This document shows, piece after piece, positions 15,781-24,976 of a stretch of DNA of 50,324 nt. The stretch comes from Candidatus Poseidoniales archaeon. Its GTDB lineage: Archaea > Thermoplasmatota > Poseidoniia > Poseidoniales > Poseidoniaceae. The notes under the pieces are model-generated. The model was not told where the DNA came from. It saw only the letters and a list, made by a program, of their open reading frames with translations, and ran no database searches. Location: assembly GCA_003602475.1 (NCBI GenBank), contig QQSC01000013.1, positions 1-50,324 on the forward strand. Direction: 5' to 3'. The position numbers were made by a program, and so were the translations under genes. The first letter of the stretch is position 1. Every line of letters begins with the position of its first letter.

Positions 15781-18069
15781 CTAAGGGGTAGTCTTCATCA
15801 AACTTGTCTCGCACAACTTGAGGTTCGTTTGAGCCAATTGGTGCTCGGGGTCAATGGCCAGAATGCCACGCCATGAGGCTTCTTCTTCGTGCAATCTGCC
15901 TTCGCTTTGATGAATCAACGCAATGTTGAGGCGGGCGTCCACGTGCCCGGCATGACAACGCACGGCTGCTTCAAAGTCGCTCAAAGCAACGTCTGTTTTC
16001 CCCCATTCCAAGTAAAGCAAGCCACGGTGATGCCAAGCAGGTGCGTACTCCGGCGAGAGGCGAAGGGCTTCGTTCAGCGGAGATTCGGCCCGTTCCGGCC
16101 GACCCGTGCCCATGTAACACTTGGCCAAGTTGGTCAGCGCTTGGGTGTGGTGGGGCGCATCTTCCAAAACATGCTTGAATTCCTTGGCGGCGGCCTCCCA
16201 CTGACCCAATTCCATCAGGGATTCGCCTTTTCGAACCCTCGCATAACCGAGTTGGGGGGCCATGTCGAGGAGAATGTCGGCGTCTTCAAGCGCCTTGCTG
16301 GCCTCTCCAATGGAAGAATACACAGAACTTCGATTGAGCCGAGCTCTGATGTGCGAGGCATCCACGGCCAAACAGTCGCTGTAGTGTGAAATGGCTTGAG
16401 TGAAGTGAGCACTTTGGGCCGCTATGTTGCCACGAATGTAGGTCGTCAATGCGGTGGAACCGTGCAGTTCTGCTGCATCAACATGGGTCTTCGCCGAACT
16501 GAGATCGCCCATGTCCAAGGCGAGCAAGGCCGATTCGCAAGCGATGGAAGCGTGATCTGGCATCAAACGGCTGGCTCGTGCCAGGGATTCCACGGCGTGT
16601 TCGGTCTCATGAAGCAACCGTTGCGTTCGAGCCAATCCCAGCCACGCCATTCCAGACTCACGATGAAGTTCCAATGCTCCGTTGAAGGCTGCTGTTGCAG
16701 AAGCCAGCAACGCTGCGTCTGTCTGACCGGTTCCGTCCCGGCGACGGTCGGCTCTGGCGAGATGGAGTCGGCCTTCCACGGTGTGAAGTTGATGATGGTC
16801 AATACCGGTGGGCGTGCTGTCAAGCAACGCTTGTGCGTCGTCTATTCGATGGTCCAACAAATGTTTGCCGGCCAGCCGTGCCCGAAGTTCCGCGTTGCTG
16901 GGCATTCGTTCAAGTGCCTTCAACAGGCCTTCTTCTGCAGCGACACTGGAACCTTCCAATTCAAGCAAATTCGCTTTGAGGAACAACGTGTCAACGCCTC
17001 CTGCATCCAACGCAACGGCGTGCGTGGCTGCCTTGAGGGCATCACGCTCGTGGCCTTTTCTCATGGAGGTGATTCTTGCTTTCAACGCCCAAGCCTCGCC
17101 GGATTGTCGGTCGAGACTCAAGCAGCGTTCATTGGCTTCAAGGGCCAAATTGTGTTCCCCTTCTGCTTCGAGCAGCGTGGCGTATTGGAGCCAATCTTCG
17201 CTTCGAGAATCGTCCTTTTCCAACGCCAATTCAATCGCTTCGATGGCTTCAGATCGTGCCCCAGCTCGCTCACGCAAGCCCGAAAGCAGAGAGCGGTCGG
17301 CAGCGGTGTCTACGCCCATGGCCTCAAGACGTCGAACCGCACGTTCTGCCCCGTCGTCGCCCAGTGAAGCGAGGAGGTGGGCATGTGAACGGAGCAACGC
17401 AGGGTCGTCGGGCGTCACGCGAATGCGAGCCTCGAGCCAGTGTCGGAGGCGTTGATCGTCCCCTTGGAGGCGAGCAATGTGCTCAAGACCATGGAGAACG
17501 ATAAGACGACCTGGTTGCGATTGATGCGCCATTTCCAAGGCGCCTTCCGCCCAATCATGGCGGTGCAGATGCAGACTCGCAACGCCCAGCCTCTGGGCCG
17601 TAAGCCCATCGAGGTGGAGGGATGAAAGGCCAACGTTGTGGGCGTCCAGTTGAGTCAACAGCCGTTGCAACATGCGTTGATGGACCGGGCTCAATGTTGA
17701 AGCACTCACTTCATCGCCTGTTTCCTGAGCCACCAATTCGGCAATGGCGTTGGAGACGATCGTGACATCGTTCAGCAGGCTGGGATTGGTTTCCACCTGC
17801 TTCAGCAGACCGTGCATGTGCAACGAGGCATCGAGGTCGGGATGGATCTCTCTCATCGCTTGAAGCGTGTCCTGCAAGGCCGCGACGTCGTGGCCAACCG
17901 CAACGGTGGCTTGATTCAACTGTTGGAAATGGGTTCCTTGTGATTCACGAAGAACGGTCTGCATGTCCAACAAGCGGTGCAGGTCCTGGCGGGTATGGTG
18001 CATCCAGTACCCCAAGCCTGCAAACGCTACACCTGTGGCGGTGCTCAAACCAATGAGAATCAAACTCAT
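15781..18069 (-). CDS. membrane-anchored TPR-repeat protein, 762 aa
   Basis: An N-terminal hydrophobic helix (residues ~3-20) is followed by ~200 residues of helical linker and then many tetratricopeptide repeats. Clear TPR units lie toward the C-terminus, for example those with ALTNLAKCYMGTGRPERAES, APAWHHRGLLYLEWGKTDVA and DARLNIALIHQSEG. TPR arrays are scaffolds for protein complexes. Anchor plus TPRs suggests a platform on the inner or outer membrane face. I chose the ATG at 18069 because it starts the anchor and has a TATA-like box 27 bases upstream. It is divergent from the large coiled-coil gene at 18241 and followed closely by the tail-anchored coil gene. Confidence 0.85.
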   Translation of the reverse strand: MSLILIGLSTATGVAFAGLGYWMHHTRQDLHRLLDMQTVLRESQGTHFQQLNQATVAVGHDVAALQDTLQAMREIHPDLDASLHMHGLLKQVETNPSLLNDVTIVSNAIAELVAQETGDEVSASTLSPVHQRMLQRLLTQLDAHNVGLSSLHLDGLTAQRLGVASLHLHRHDWAEGALEMAHQSQPGRLIVLHGLEHIARLQGDDQRLRHWLEARIRVTPDDPALLRSHAHLLASLGDDGAERAVRRLEAMGVDTAADRSLLSGLRERAGARSEAIEAIELALEKDDSRSEDWLQYATLLEAEGEHNLALEANERCLSLDRQSGEAWALKARITSMRKGHERDALKAATHAVALDAGGVDTLFLKANLLELEGSSVAAEEGLLKALERMPSNAELRARLAGKHLLDHRIDDAQALLDSTPTGIDHHQLHTVEGRLHLARADRRRDGTGQTDAALLASATAAFNGALELHRESGMAWLGLARTQRLLHETEHAVESLARASRLMPDHASIACESALLALDMGDLSSAKTHVDAAELHGSTALTTYIRGNIAAQSAHFTQAISHYSDCLAVDASHIRARLNRSSVYSSIGEASKALEDADILLDMAPQLGYARVRKGESLMELGQWEAAAKEFKHVLEDAPHHTQALTNLAKCYMGTGRPERAESPLNEALRLSPEYAPAWHHRGLLYLEWGKTDVALSDFEAAVRCHAGHVDARLNIALIHQSEGRLHEEEASWRGILAIDPEHQLAQTNLKLCETSLMKTTP

Positions 18070-18092
18070 GCTCTCGGAGCGGACCTTGCCCC

Positions 18093-18099
18093 TATATGG
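18093..18099 (-). promoter_or_regulatory. TATA-like box for the TPR gene
   Basis: CCATATAGG on the minus strand, centred about 27 bases before the ATG at 18069. It lies in the 171-base divergent region, which holds no clear equivalent for the plus-strand gene at 18241. Confidence 0.5.
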
Positions 18100-18240
18100 T
18101 CTGCGGAAGGGGGACCGCCCAACAGGCGAGTTTTTCAGTGTTGGACCGCCCTCCGGCACCACTCTTGGAAATCAATTCATCCGCACCGGTTCTTCACGCA
18201 GATTGAAAGCCCGTCCGAGACGACGGTCTTACCGTCCGAG

Positions 18241-21060
18241 ATGAGTGAGAAGGCTGAACCTGATGCGTGGTATGCCCCGCGCTTGTCCCCAATGATAGCG
18301 TTTGGCTGGGACGAACAGGAACTGACAGGATTTGTGTTGCAAGACGACCATCGAATCAACGAACGCTTGGAGTGGTTGGAACGTGCTCTTTTTGATGCGA
18401 ATCGGTCTCAGGAAAGGCTGCAGAGGTTGACCGGATGGTTGCCGTTGTCGGATGAATCTGTGGCCACCGTTTCTGACCTGCTGAACCAACCCCTCAACGC
18501 CATTGATGCACGCGCCCACATGGATGAGATGACTGAACTTGACGCTCCTTGGGAAGCGCCACTTGAACGAGCAAAAAGCCGGTGGGAAACCGAAGGTCTC
18601 GTCGAAGAATGGCTGAACTTGCACCGCGCACTTCGAACCACTGACGTCAGCAGTTTAGGAGCCATCGCTTTGATCCAACCGCTGTTTGACACCCCAGATC
18701 GCATTTCAGAGATTTGGGAACACGTTCACGCCGTTCGTCGTGATGAGGAAAGACAACAACGGCTGATGCATGAAGCCGCAGATGCGCTTCGAACCGCCGG
18801 TTTTGAAGTTCCCAAGCTTGACGGGCATGCGCTGATGGATGCCTTGGTGATTCTCGAAAACTGGCAATCGTTGCATCACGATGTAGAGGCAGCCATTCTC
18901 AACGCCCAACAACTCATCGGACCCTTTGACAACGACGAATCCACCCGGTTGGTGACGGCACTTCGAGGGGTGGTTCACGTCGATCATAAAAAGCGATTAA
19001 ACGGCCTTAGCCGTGACATTCAGGACGTCGGTCAACGTTTGGAAAATCGGCGCAGGGACCTCTCTGAAACGCTCAACATATGGCGCAGGCAAGGCGTTGT
19101 GTTTCCAATTGCAGGAGCCATCAAGCCAGGCGAACTCCACGAATGGGAAAGCAACATGGAGAACATCACGACCACGGTTGAACGGCATCTGGTGTTGATG
19201 GAGACGGCAAAGCGGTTTCAACAAACATGGCCGTCTAGTTCAGAACAACTGTCCCCGCTGGTTGGTCAACTCGATCAAACCGAGGCCCTCCATCTCGCCA
19301 TCGAATCGTTGGAGCAGCAATGGACTGCGTTGGAACTCGACGGGTTCGCCCTCATGGAGCCCTACCTTCGGCGGGGCATGCAGATGGATGTTTGGAACAC
19401 CCGATTGCTCAACGAACCAAAGTCAACGGTTGACCTGATGCTTGCTCGTCAGGACCATTGGAATCGGCAGATTGCCCTCATTGAGCGCTTGGAGAGCCTT
19501 GACGTCTCCGTTGAAGGCCTTGACGACCAGCAACATCGTTTGGAATTGCTCCGCCTGTCCACGATAGAGGCCGATGTGTTGGACGAGATGGAGAGCTATG
19601 TGAAACTCAAAGAGCGACGGCAACTGCGCCACCGAACGATGTTGGATGACGCGCTTGGAAAACTCAGGATTCTCAACGGAGCCATCGTTGAAATCAACAC
19701 CAACAACTTGAGTTTGGCTGCGTTTGAAACGCATGTTGCGGCAATGCAACGAACCGGAGGAAAGGGTGAGGGGCGGCCGTTGGCCAATCGCGCCAAGGAA
19801 GGTCTGAAACGTGAACTTGGCCGGCTACAAGCCTTGGGGTGGGACACGTCAACATGGGATACCATGATGGTTCAACGCCCGAGTGAAATCGCCCTTCAAC
19901 TCAACAAGGCTCGACCACACATTCAATCCATTGACAAACTTCGGGGTCGAATTATGGCGCTTCCTTGGAATCGCGATGTGGAAATGGCACTTGGGATTCA
20001 ATTCCAGATTCAGCAGCCCGAGATGCTTGACCAGATGGCAAACAGCGTCTCAGTTTGGCTTTCGCACTTGGCTCAGCGACCGGTTGAACAGCATGATTTT
20101 GAACTCAATTTGTGGCGCCCCATCGTTCCTGAACACTCAAGACGTGATGTTGATTTCTTGCGCGAAGAAGCAGAGGACTCGGTCCTTGACCGTTCCTTTT
20201 CCGACGAATCAAGGAGGGAAAGCACCCACCCGACGAAGGACGGGCCTGTTTTGGTCGAAGAACGCGAAGAAACGGCACCCGTTTCAAGTCAGCCATACAC
20301 GGATGAACTCGAAACCGCCCCTTTGCGTTCGCATGAAGAGGTCGTTGCAAATAGTGAACCTGTGACGTTGACCGAAGAGCGACAAGAGCCGCCTCTGGAG
20401 TCGTCAACATCTCCTCTGAACCCACCTTTGCTCCCCAATGAACCTCTGGATGAAACCCCCCTCGCTGCGGAGCCGAAAATGAACGATAGGCATGAACCAA
20501 TCTCGGCGAAAAAAACGGTCCTCCCTCTGAGCGAACACGATTCAAACCTGGCCGCGATGGACGAGACACACGATGCGTTGAGCGCCTTAAGTTCCGTATT
20601 GGTGGGTCTTGATCTGCCGGACTTGGCCTCGGCCATTGGCGCGCGGGGACTTGAGGGCGTGAATCCTGTTCGTCGTGAGATGGCTCGCCATGTGAATCGC
20701 ACCCCGAGGGATGTCCGAGTCGCTCGATTGCTGAGGTTGGTGCTTCGATTGTTGCCGGACGGAAACGAGGACGATGCGGGAAAAAGCAAACTCTTGTTGC
20801 AACTGAGCGAAGGAATCCCTGAATTGAAACGGTGGACACGACGTCGCCTGGAAGCGCGCCATCAGGGAGCAAGTGGCAACATGCTTGACGACGCTCTTGC
20901 CCTTGGCGTTGCGCTTCAGCGAATACCGGGTCTAGGGCAACCCGTCCCTCTCACCAAGGACACATGGCCGCTCCCGATGGATCTTGTTGGCCTTCAGCGA
21001 GAAGTGGCCGCATGGAGCAAGGCAGCACGTCCACCCGCAGCCGGTGGCGTACGAGGTTGA
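18241..21060 (+). CDS. large helical/coiled-coil protein, 939 aa, unknown function
   Basis: I do not recognise a family. Residues 1 to ~640 are almost wholly helical with repeated short blocks containing Leu, Glu and Trp, like a chain of helical bundles. Residues ~650-800 are acidic, Pro/Glu/Thr-rich and probably disordered. The last ~130 residues form a compact helical domain (LSALSSVLVGLDLPDL... then RDVRVARLLRLVLRLLPDG). No signal peptide or membrane helix. The ATG at 18241 begins MSEKAEPDAW; a frame extension upstream runs through the divergent promoter and is rejected. It abuts the convergent membrane-protein gene exactly at 21060/21061. Its place opposite the TPR protein suggests a shared structural role, but that is inference. 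Confidence 0.75.
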   Translation: MSEKAEPDAWYAPRLSPMIAFGWDEQELTGFVLQDDHRINERLEWLERALFDANRSQERLQRLTGWLPLSDESVATVSDLLNQPLNAIDARAHMDEMTELDAPWEAPLERAKSRWETEGLVEEWLNLHRALRTTDVSSLGAIALIQPLFDTPDRISEIWEHVHAVRRDEERQQRLMHEAADALRTAGFEVPKLDGHALMDALVILENWQSLHHDVEAAILNAQQLIGPFDNDESTRLVTALRGVVHVDHKKRLNGLSRDIQDVGQRLENRRRDLSETLNIWRRQGVVFPIAGAIKPGELHEWESNMENITTTVERHLVLMETAKRFQQTWPSSSEQLSPLVGQLDQTEALHLAIESLEQQWTALELDGFALMEPYLRRGMQMDVWNTRLLNEPKSTVDLMLARQDHWNRQIALIERLESLDVSVEGLDDQQHRLELLRLSTIEADVLDEMESYVKLKERRQLRHRTMLDDALGKLRILNGAIVEINTNNLSLAAFETHVAAMQRTGGKGEGRPLANRAKEGLKRELGRLQALGWDTSTWDTMMVQRPSEIALQLNKARPHIQSIDKLRGRIMALPWNRDVEMALGIQFQIQQPEMLDQMANSVSVWLSHLAQRPVEQHDFELNLWRPIVPEHSRRDVDFLREEAEDSVLDRSFSDESRRESTHPTKDGPVLVEEREETAPVSSQPYTDELETAPLRSHEEVVANSEPVTLTEERQEPPLESSTSPLNPPLLPNEPLDETPLAAEPKMNDRHEPISAKKTVLPLSEHDSNLAAMDETHDALSALSSVLVGLDLPDLASAIGARGLEGVNPVRREMARHVNRTPRDVRVARLLRLVLRLLPDGNEDDAGKSKLLLQLSEGIPELKRWTRRRLEARHQGASGNMLDDALALGVALQRIPGLGQPVPLTKDTWPLPMDLVGLQREVAAWSKAARPPAAGGVRG

Positions 21061-22137
21061 TCAGACCAAATCGTCCCACAGGGCGTCTTCACTTGTTCGC
21101 GCTGGTTGTCGCGGCAGCGGCATCGGTGGTGGAGGCAAAGGTGCGGGTGGAAGCGCCGGCACTGCAGGGGGGGGCGGCGCTGGTTGCTTCAGTGGAGCTT
21201 GAAGAGGCGGTACAACCGTTCCTGGGGCGGGAAGCGGAGGGTTTGGAACCGTTGGCAACACCGGCGATGTCAGCGGCTGAAGAGGCGAAGGCCCAGTGGC
21301 TGGAAGGTTCGTTGGGAGGGGGCCCGTCGAGGCCATCGATGGTGAGGCGATGGGGGTTGTCGCTGGAGGTAGAGGCTCGTCGGGTGCGGTTGGGGGGGGC
21401 AGAAGTTGGGTCGCCACCACCGCAACTGGGGCCGGCTCTTGGGGTTCGGCCATTGATGCAACGACAGCGTCGATGTGATTGGTTTCAATGGATCCCGTTC
21501 GTAAAAAGTCCACAAACGCTGGCCCCAACAGCGCCATGCTGTTGTGAATCAAAACAGGGTGTTGCCTCCAGCCGGAGAGGTAGAAATCGTGGCGACCTCC
21601 TCTGTCTGAAAAAGAAATTCGGTGCAAATCGAGTTTGCTCATGAGCAATCCTGCAACCCCAGCAAACACGAACATCCCGCCGCTCAATCCCAAAAAGCCC
21701 TGGAACAAACCTGTGGCCATCAGCACACCAGAGAGGATGGACCCCCACCAGACCGGTTTCAATCGATGAAACAGGTCGAGATGCGTGTGTGAATACCCTG
21801 AAATGTGTTCCTTCATCAACGCCATCCGGACGTTCAAGCGACGAACACCGTCGTGGTCGTAACTGGCTTCCACGATACGAAGCAATCGGTCGTCAACCAC
21901 AAGGGAGGTTGATTCGTGGCCGGAGAGGTGTTGGCTTAACGGAAATTCAGTAACGTCTTCCCCCTGGAGCGCCAGGATGGGCGCTGCCCGCACGGGAAGT
22001 GTCCATTCCGTTTTAGGCGCAGAAGCGAGGGGGGAGACGACGCTCGTCGCATCGTCTTGGGTTTCCGTTTCGTCCCGTTCATTCTGTTCTGAAGCGAAAA
22101 ACGTTGCCTCGTCTTCATGCAGATTGTCGTCCACCAT
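21061..22137 (-). CDS. membrane protein with Pro-rich C-terminal tail, 358 aa
   Basis: An acidic N-terminus (residues ~1-60) precedes a small domain, then two hydrophobic helices at about residues 131-170 (WWGSILSGVLMATGLFQGFL and MFVFAGVAGLLM). A short domain follows (SFSDRGGRHDFYLSGW). The last ~130 residues are Pro/Ala-rich with runs such as PPPPAV, ending in the acidic WDDLV. Such a tail often acts as a flexible arm with docking ends. No family recognised. A TATA-like box precedes the ATG at 22137 by about 27 bases. The stop codon touches that of the convergent 939-residue protein. Confidence 0.75.
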   Translation of the reverse strand: MVDDNLHEDEATFFASEQNERDETETQDDATSVVSPLASAPKTEWTLPVRAAPILALQGEDVTEFPLSQHLSGHESTSLVVDDRLLRIVEASYDHDGVRRLNVRMALMKEHISGYSHTHLDLFHRLKPVWWGSILSGVLMATGLFQGFLGLSGGMFVFAGVAGLLMSKLDLHRISFSDRGGRHDFYLSGWRQHPVLIHNSMALLGPAFVDFLRTGSIETNHIDAVVASMAEPQEPAPVAVVATQLLPPPTAPDEPLPPATTPIASPSMASTGPLPTNLPATGPSPLQPLTSPVLPTVPNPPLPAPGTVVPPLQAPLKQPAPPPPAVPALPPAPLPPPPMPLPRQPARTSEDALWDDLV

Positions 22138-22158
22138 GCCCGGAGATGGTTCGGGGCG

Positions 22159-22168
22159 GTTTTAATCC
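22159..22168 (-). promoter_or_regulatory. TATA-like box for the Pro-rich membrane protein gene
   Basis: GGATTAAAAC on the minus strand, centred about 27 bases before the ATG at 22137 and squeezed between that start and the dnaG stop at 22176. Confidence 0.5.
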
Positions 22169-22175
22169 AACCGCT

Positions 22176-23423
22176 TCAGCGGTGGATTTCAGACAACCAA
22201 ACCGTCATGCCTTCTGCAGCGCCGAAGTCCTTGCCTTCCTTGGTGCCAATGATGACATTGGCGGAAGACTGATCGACGTAGGCTTGCACCTTTCCGGTAA
22301 CAGGGCCGTTGAGAAGGACGGTTTCTGCCTCGGTGGCTTCTTGGACCGCTTTTTCGAGCTTTGATGGTCCGATTTCGTCCGAATACGTGCCGTCTGCAAA
22401 TCGAATTTTGGCCTTGTTCTTGCCCAATTCTTCGACCACATCAAACAATTCTTGAATCTCTGCCGGAGCCGGCTCGTTTGCGAATGTCTCGCCCATGTCC
22501 TTGTCCCAGTCTTTGTCCTTGTCGCCGCCGAATTTTTCATTGTCTGCGGCAATTTTCTTGTCCAACTGGTGCTTGAATTTGGACGCATCGACCTTCTTCT
22601 GAAGGCACATCGTGACCGTCTTTTGAGGCAACAATTCCCACTCCTGGCCCACGGGGGCTTGAGCAGCAAAGTCAACTTTCATCATGTCGTAGAGTTGCAT
22701 GAACAACATCTCGCCACCCCTGTCGCCGTCGATGGCCACAGTTACGCTTTCTTTGCTGTTGGCAAGGTCGATGAGTTCCTGTTTGATGTTGCCTGCGCCG
22801 TCGGCGCTGATGGCGTTCTTGAGGCCGCAGTTCAGCAGGTTTCGAACATCGTTTCGACCTTCAACGATAATGAGTGAAGTGGAAGATTCCACATTCGGTC
22901 CGCAGGTCAGCCCGTGGTAGTTCTTCGCCGTTCCAACGGTCAACACCGAGCGGACTTCTTCGATCACGGTCTTTGAGGCAGCTTCGCCAGAGTTGACCAT
23001 GGTCAAGAGCAGTTCCTTGGCACGATCCACAACCGAACTTCGCTTGGTAGCGCGAATGTCGTTGATTTCGAGGACCTTGATGATGGAATCGCAGGGGCCG
23101 ATTCGGTCAATGGTTTCGAGAGAACTCGCAATGATGGCTGTTTCAACATTGTCCAAACTGGAAGGAATGATGATGGTGCCATGCACCTTCCCGTTCTTTG
23201 TTTCCATTTCGACATCAACGTGGCCCACACGGGCGGTTCGTTGCAGTTGTCTGAGCTCCAATTCATCACCGAGTAAGCCCTCGGTCTGGCCCATGATGGC
23301 ACCGATGATGTCCTTGCGTTGGACGGTGCCGTTCACCTTAATATCGGCCCGAATTTGGTACTTCATGGCCTTGCTTTTGTTTCCTTTGTTTCCTCGATTT
23401 CGATTGGGGTTTCGTTGAGACAT
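22176..23423 (-). CDS. dnaG: archaeal DnaG-type primase with Toprim domain
   Basis: 415 residues. A basic start is followed by the archaeal DnaG N-terminal domain (KYQIRADIKVNG, IIGAIMGQTEGLLGDEL). The Toprim domain has its catalytic Glu at E188 (LIIVEGRND) and the metal-binding D232-x-D234 in IDGDRGGE. Archaeal DnaG primes or is linked to the exosome in RNA decay; its exact part in replication differs between lineages. I chose the ATG at 23423 because AGGAGG lies about eight bases before it. The upstream open frame carries no conserved sequence. The 5' region holds two inverted repeats. Confidence 0.93.
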   Translation of the reverse strand: MSQRNPNRNRGNKGNKSKAMKYQIRADIKVNGTVQRKDIIGAIMGQTEGLLGDELELRQLQRTARVGHVDVEMETKNGKVHGTIIIPSSLDNVETAIIASSLETIDRIGPCDSIIKVLEINDIRATKRSSVVDRAKELLLTMVNSGEAASKTVIEEVRSVLTVGTAKNYHGLTCGPNVESSTSLIIVEGRNDVRNLLNCGLKNAISADGAGNIKQELIDLANSKESVTVAIDGDRGGEMLFMQLYDMMKVDFAAQAPVGQEWELLPQKTVTMCLQKKVDASKFKHQLDKKIAADNEKFGGDKDKDWDKDMGETFANEPAPAEIQELFDVVEELGKNKAKIRFADGTYSDEIGPSKLEKAVQEATEAETVLLNGPVTGKVQAYVDQSSANVIIGTKEGKDFGAAEGMTVWLSEIHR

Positions 23424-23455
23424 GCTCTTTCCTCCTTGCGCACAAGACGTGCAGT

Positions 23456-23503
23456 GTTCAACCCAACAAGTTGGGGAACGTTGCTGCTGTTCCGAGGAAC
23501 AGC
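23456..23503. repeat. two inverted repeats in the dnaG upstream region
   Basis: CCCAAC-AA-GTTGGG (about 23461-23474, extended by outer GTTC/GAAC) and GCTGTTCC-GA-GGAACAGC (23486-23503) lie side by side in the 149-base region between dnaG and the divergent TerB-like gene. They may be operators, or hairpins in the dnaG leader. Confidence 0.45.
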
Positions 23504-23572
23504 GTGAATGTGAACAAGAAAACCCAACAGCCCGCTCCATTTCAATCCTCCCCCGGTTTTGAGGTGTGAACG

Positions 23573-24112
23573 ATGGGTTTTCTCCAACGGTTTCTTCAAG
23601 AGGAGGGAGGCGCTGGGTCATGCGTGGCGTCAAACAACATCGGAGCATTGGAGGTGTTTCGCTCCACTGTTGAAGTCATGCTGGTCGACGGCGTTCTCAC
23701 ACGAGAAGAAAAGCGGCTCATCATCAAACTGGCTTCAGCCCTCAATCTGGAGCCAAACGAACCCGCTGAAATTTACCAGTCCATCCAAGAGAAGCGGCCT
23801 TCCGAACCCGGTGAACAAATTGAAGGAGACCTCTTCCGAAAAATATACACCCAAGTGTTTGAGGTTGCCATCGTCAACGCCTCCCTTTCCAAGGATGAAT
23901 TTCGGGTTCTTGCACACCTCAGAACACAATTCAACATTGACGACGAACAGCATCGGGACATTGAGCGAGAACTGCGAGAAATGGTGCAAGAAAAGTACGA
24001 AGACAACGCCATGATCGACACCCTCATGACCACATTAAGGGACTCTGTGGGGATGGTCGGGGACCTCTTCGATTCCATTCGAAAGCGGCCCAGCGACGGT
24101 GAACAACGTTGA
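23573..24112 (+). CDS. TerB-like helical protein
   Basis: 179 residues, fully helical and acidic. Two stretches match the TerB/DjlA-N pattern, in which a helix is followed by D-G-x-L/V-x-x-E-E: VEVMLVDGVLTREEKRLI near residue 36 and EVAIVNASLSKDEFRVL near residue 98. TerB-type domains are linked to tellurite resistance and membrane stress, perhaps through metal binding, but most members are uncharacterised. GAGGTG at 23561-23566 is a good ribosome site for the ATG at 23573. It is divergent from dnaG and probably leads a four-gene run to mobA. Confidence 0.65.
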   Translation: MGFLQRFLQEEGGAGSCVASNNIGALEVFRSTVEVMLVDGVLTREEKRLIIKLASALNLEPNEPAEIYQSIQEKRPSEPGEQIEGDLFRKIYTQVFEVAIVNASLSKDEFRVLAHLRTQFNIDDEQHRDIERELREMVQEKYEDNAMIDTLMTTLRDSVGMVGDLFDSIRKRPSDGEQR

Positions 24113-24732
24113 ATCCCCACCTCGACGATTGGTTGGGGCAACAACTCAAACGCAACCTCCGCTCAAAACGACGTTTGCTTCGTTTTTTTCACGACGCCTA
24201 CCGTGTGTGTGTGCCAGATTACATCAATCGACCAAAAACCGATATAACTTCAGCGAACAATGAATTTGCTTTCCATATTGGCTCACCATTGTCGGATCTT
24301 CGGACGGTGGCGTCGTGGGTGCTCACGCATCACCCAAAGCCACGATTGCTGGCAAAATCCATTTCTCGGTTGTGGAAACGTCATGGCCGAGAGGACCTCA
24401 CGATGGCGGGTTTGTTGTTGGCCAATGTCGAACCAGACGTTCTCGGAGAAGACCCTTGGATCGCGTTTATCCACTTGCTTCAACGTCAAGAGCCGTTGAT
24501 GGTCGTCCTTGAGGTAGCTGAAGAATTGGTGCGGGCGGGCCATCCTGTCCCGGATGACGATTGGATGTTGGCAGCCGGTCAACAGAGCCCTGCTTGGCAT
24601 CAATTTTGTCTGCTCTTTCTTTCACTGAGAAAACAGAATACCTCTGCCCTTGAAGCGTTCATTCGTCAGGCGCCTCTCGGGGGGGAATTGTTTGAACGGA
24701 TTCGCCAACGGTTGCTTTCAACGGAGGGTTGA
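24109..24732 (+). CDS. hypothetical protein, 207 aa
   Basis: Not recognised. A soluble, helical protein with a basic N-terminus (QLKRNLRSKRRLLRFF) and a Trp/His-rich middle. The start is most likely the TTG at 24109, whose last two bases begin the TGA stop of the TerB-like gene (TTGA overlap). The next in-frame Met is about 97 residues in, which would lose the well-formed N-terminus. The overlap suggests coupled translation. The helix-after-helix pattern could be an alpha-solenoid, but repeats are not clear. Confidence 0.65.
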   Translation: MNPHLDDWLGQQLKRNLRSKRRLLRFFHDAYRVCVPDYINRPKTDITSANNEFAFHIGSPLSDLRTVASWVLTHHPKPRLLAKSISRLWKRHGREDLTMAGLLLANVEPDVLGEDPWIAFIHLLQRQEPLMVVLEVAEELVRAGHPVPDDDWMLAAGQQSPAWHQFCLLFLSLRKQNTSALEAFIRQAPLGGELFERIRQRLLSTEG

Positions 24733-24751
24733 TTGGGTCGGCCCTTCCGTT

Positions 24752-24967
24752 ATGTGCATGGCCGAACGGTTGCTCCCCACTGAGGATCCTGTTCTCGAAT
24801 CCGTTCTTCAATGGACCGTTGATCGTGATGCAAAGGACGTTCGAAGATTGTTGGAATGGTTGCCTGAGGCTCGTTCAAGTCGGGAACGGAAGGCCCTCCT
24901 CGATCGAGTGCGGGACCTGCTCAGCGAGTTGGAAGCGGCCTTGGATGACCTTGACAGGTTGCATTGA
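24752..24967 (+). CDS. small helical protein, 71 aa
   Basis: A short frame, 19 bases after the preceding stop and 9 before mobA. The product is acidic and amphipathic, with a helix pair (ESVLQWTVDRDAKDVRRLLEWL and RVRDLLSELEAALDDLDRL, split by a basic turn), so it may be a helical hairpin. Starts at 24752 or 24758 are both ATG; neither has a good ribosome site. A longer frame upstream would overlap the previous gene and is unlikely. Function unknown. Confidence 0.55.
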   Translation: MCMAERLLPTEDPVLESVLQWTVDRDAKDVRRLLEWLPEARSSRERKALLDRVRDLLSELEAALDDLDRLH

Positions 24968-24976
24968 GGGAGTTTC

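Noticed and set aside
16396-17367. 323-residue plus-strand frame inside the TPR gene
   Set aside because: Shadow of the TPR repeats on the other strand, with no ribosome site or domain.
17977-18240. 88-residue N-terminal extension of the 939-residue protein
   Set aside because: It would overlap the divergent TPR gene and its promoter, and the sequence lacks the helical style of the rest.
23424-23648. 75-residue N-terminal extension of DnaG
   Set aside because: It crosses the inverted repeats and the promoter region of the divergent gene, and a strong AGGAGG site marks the ATG at 23423.
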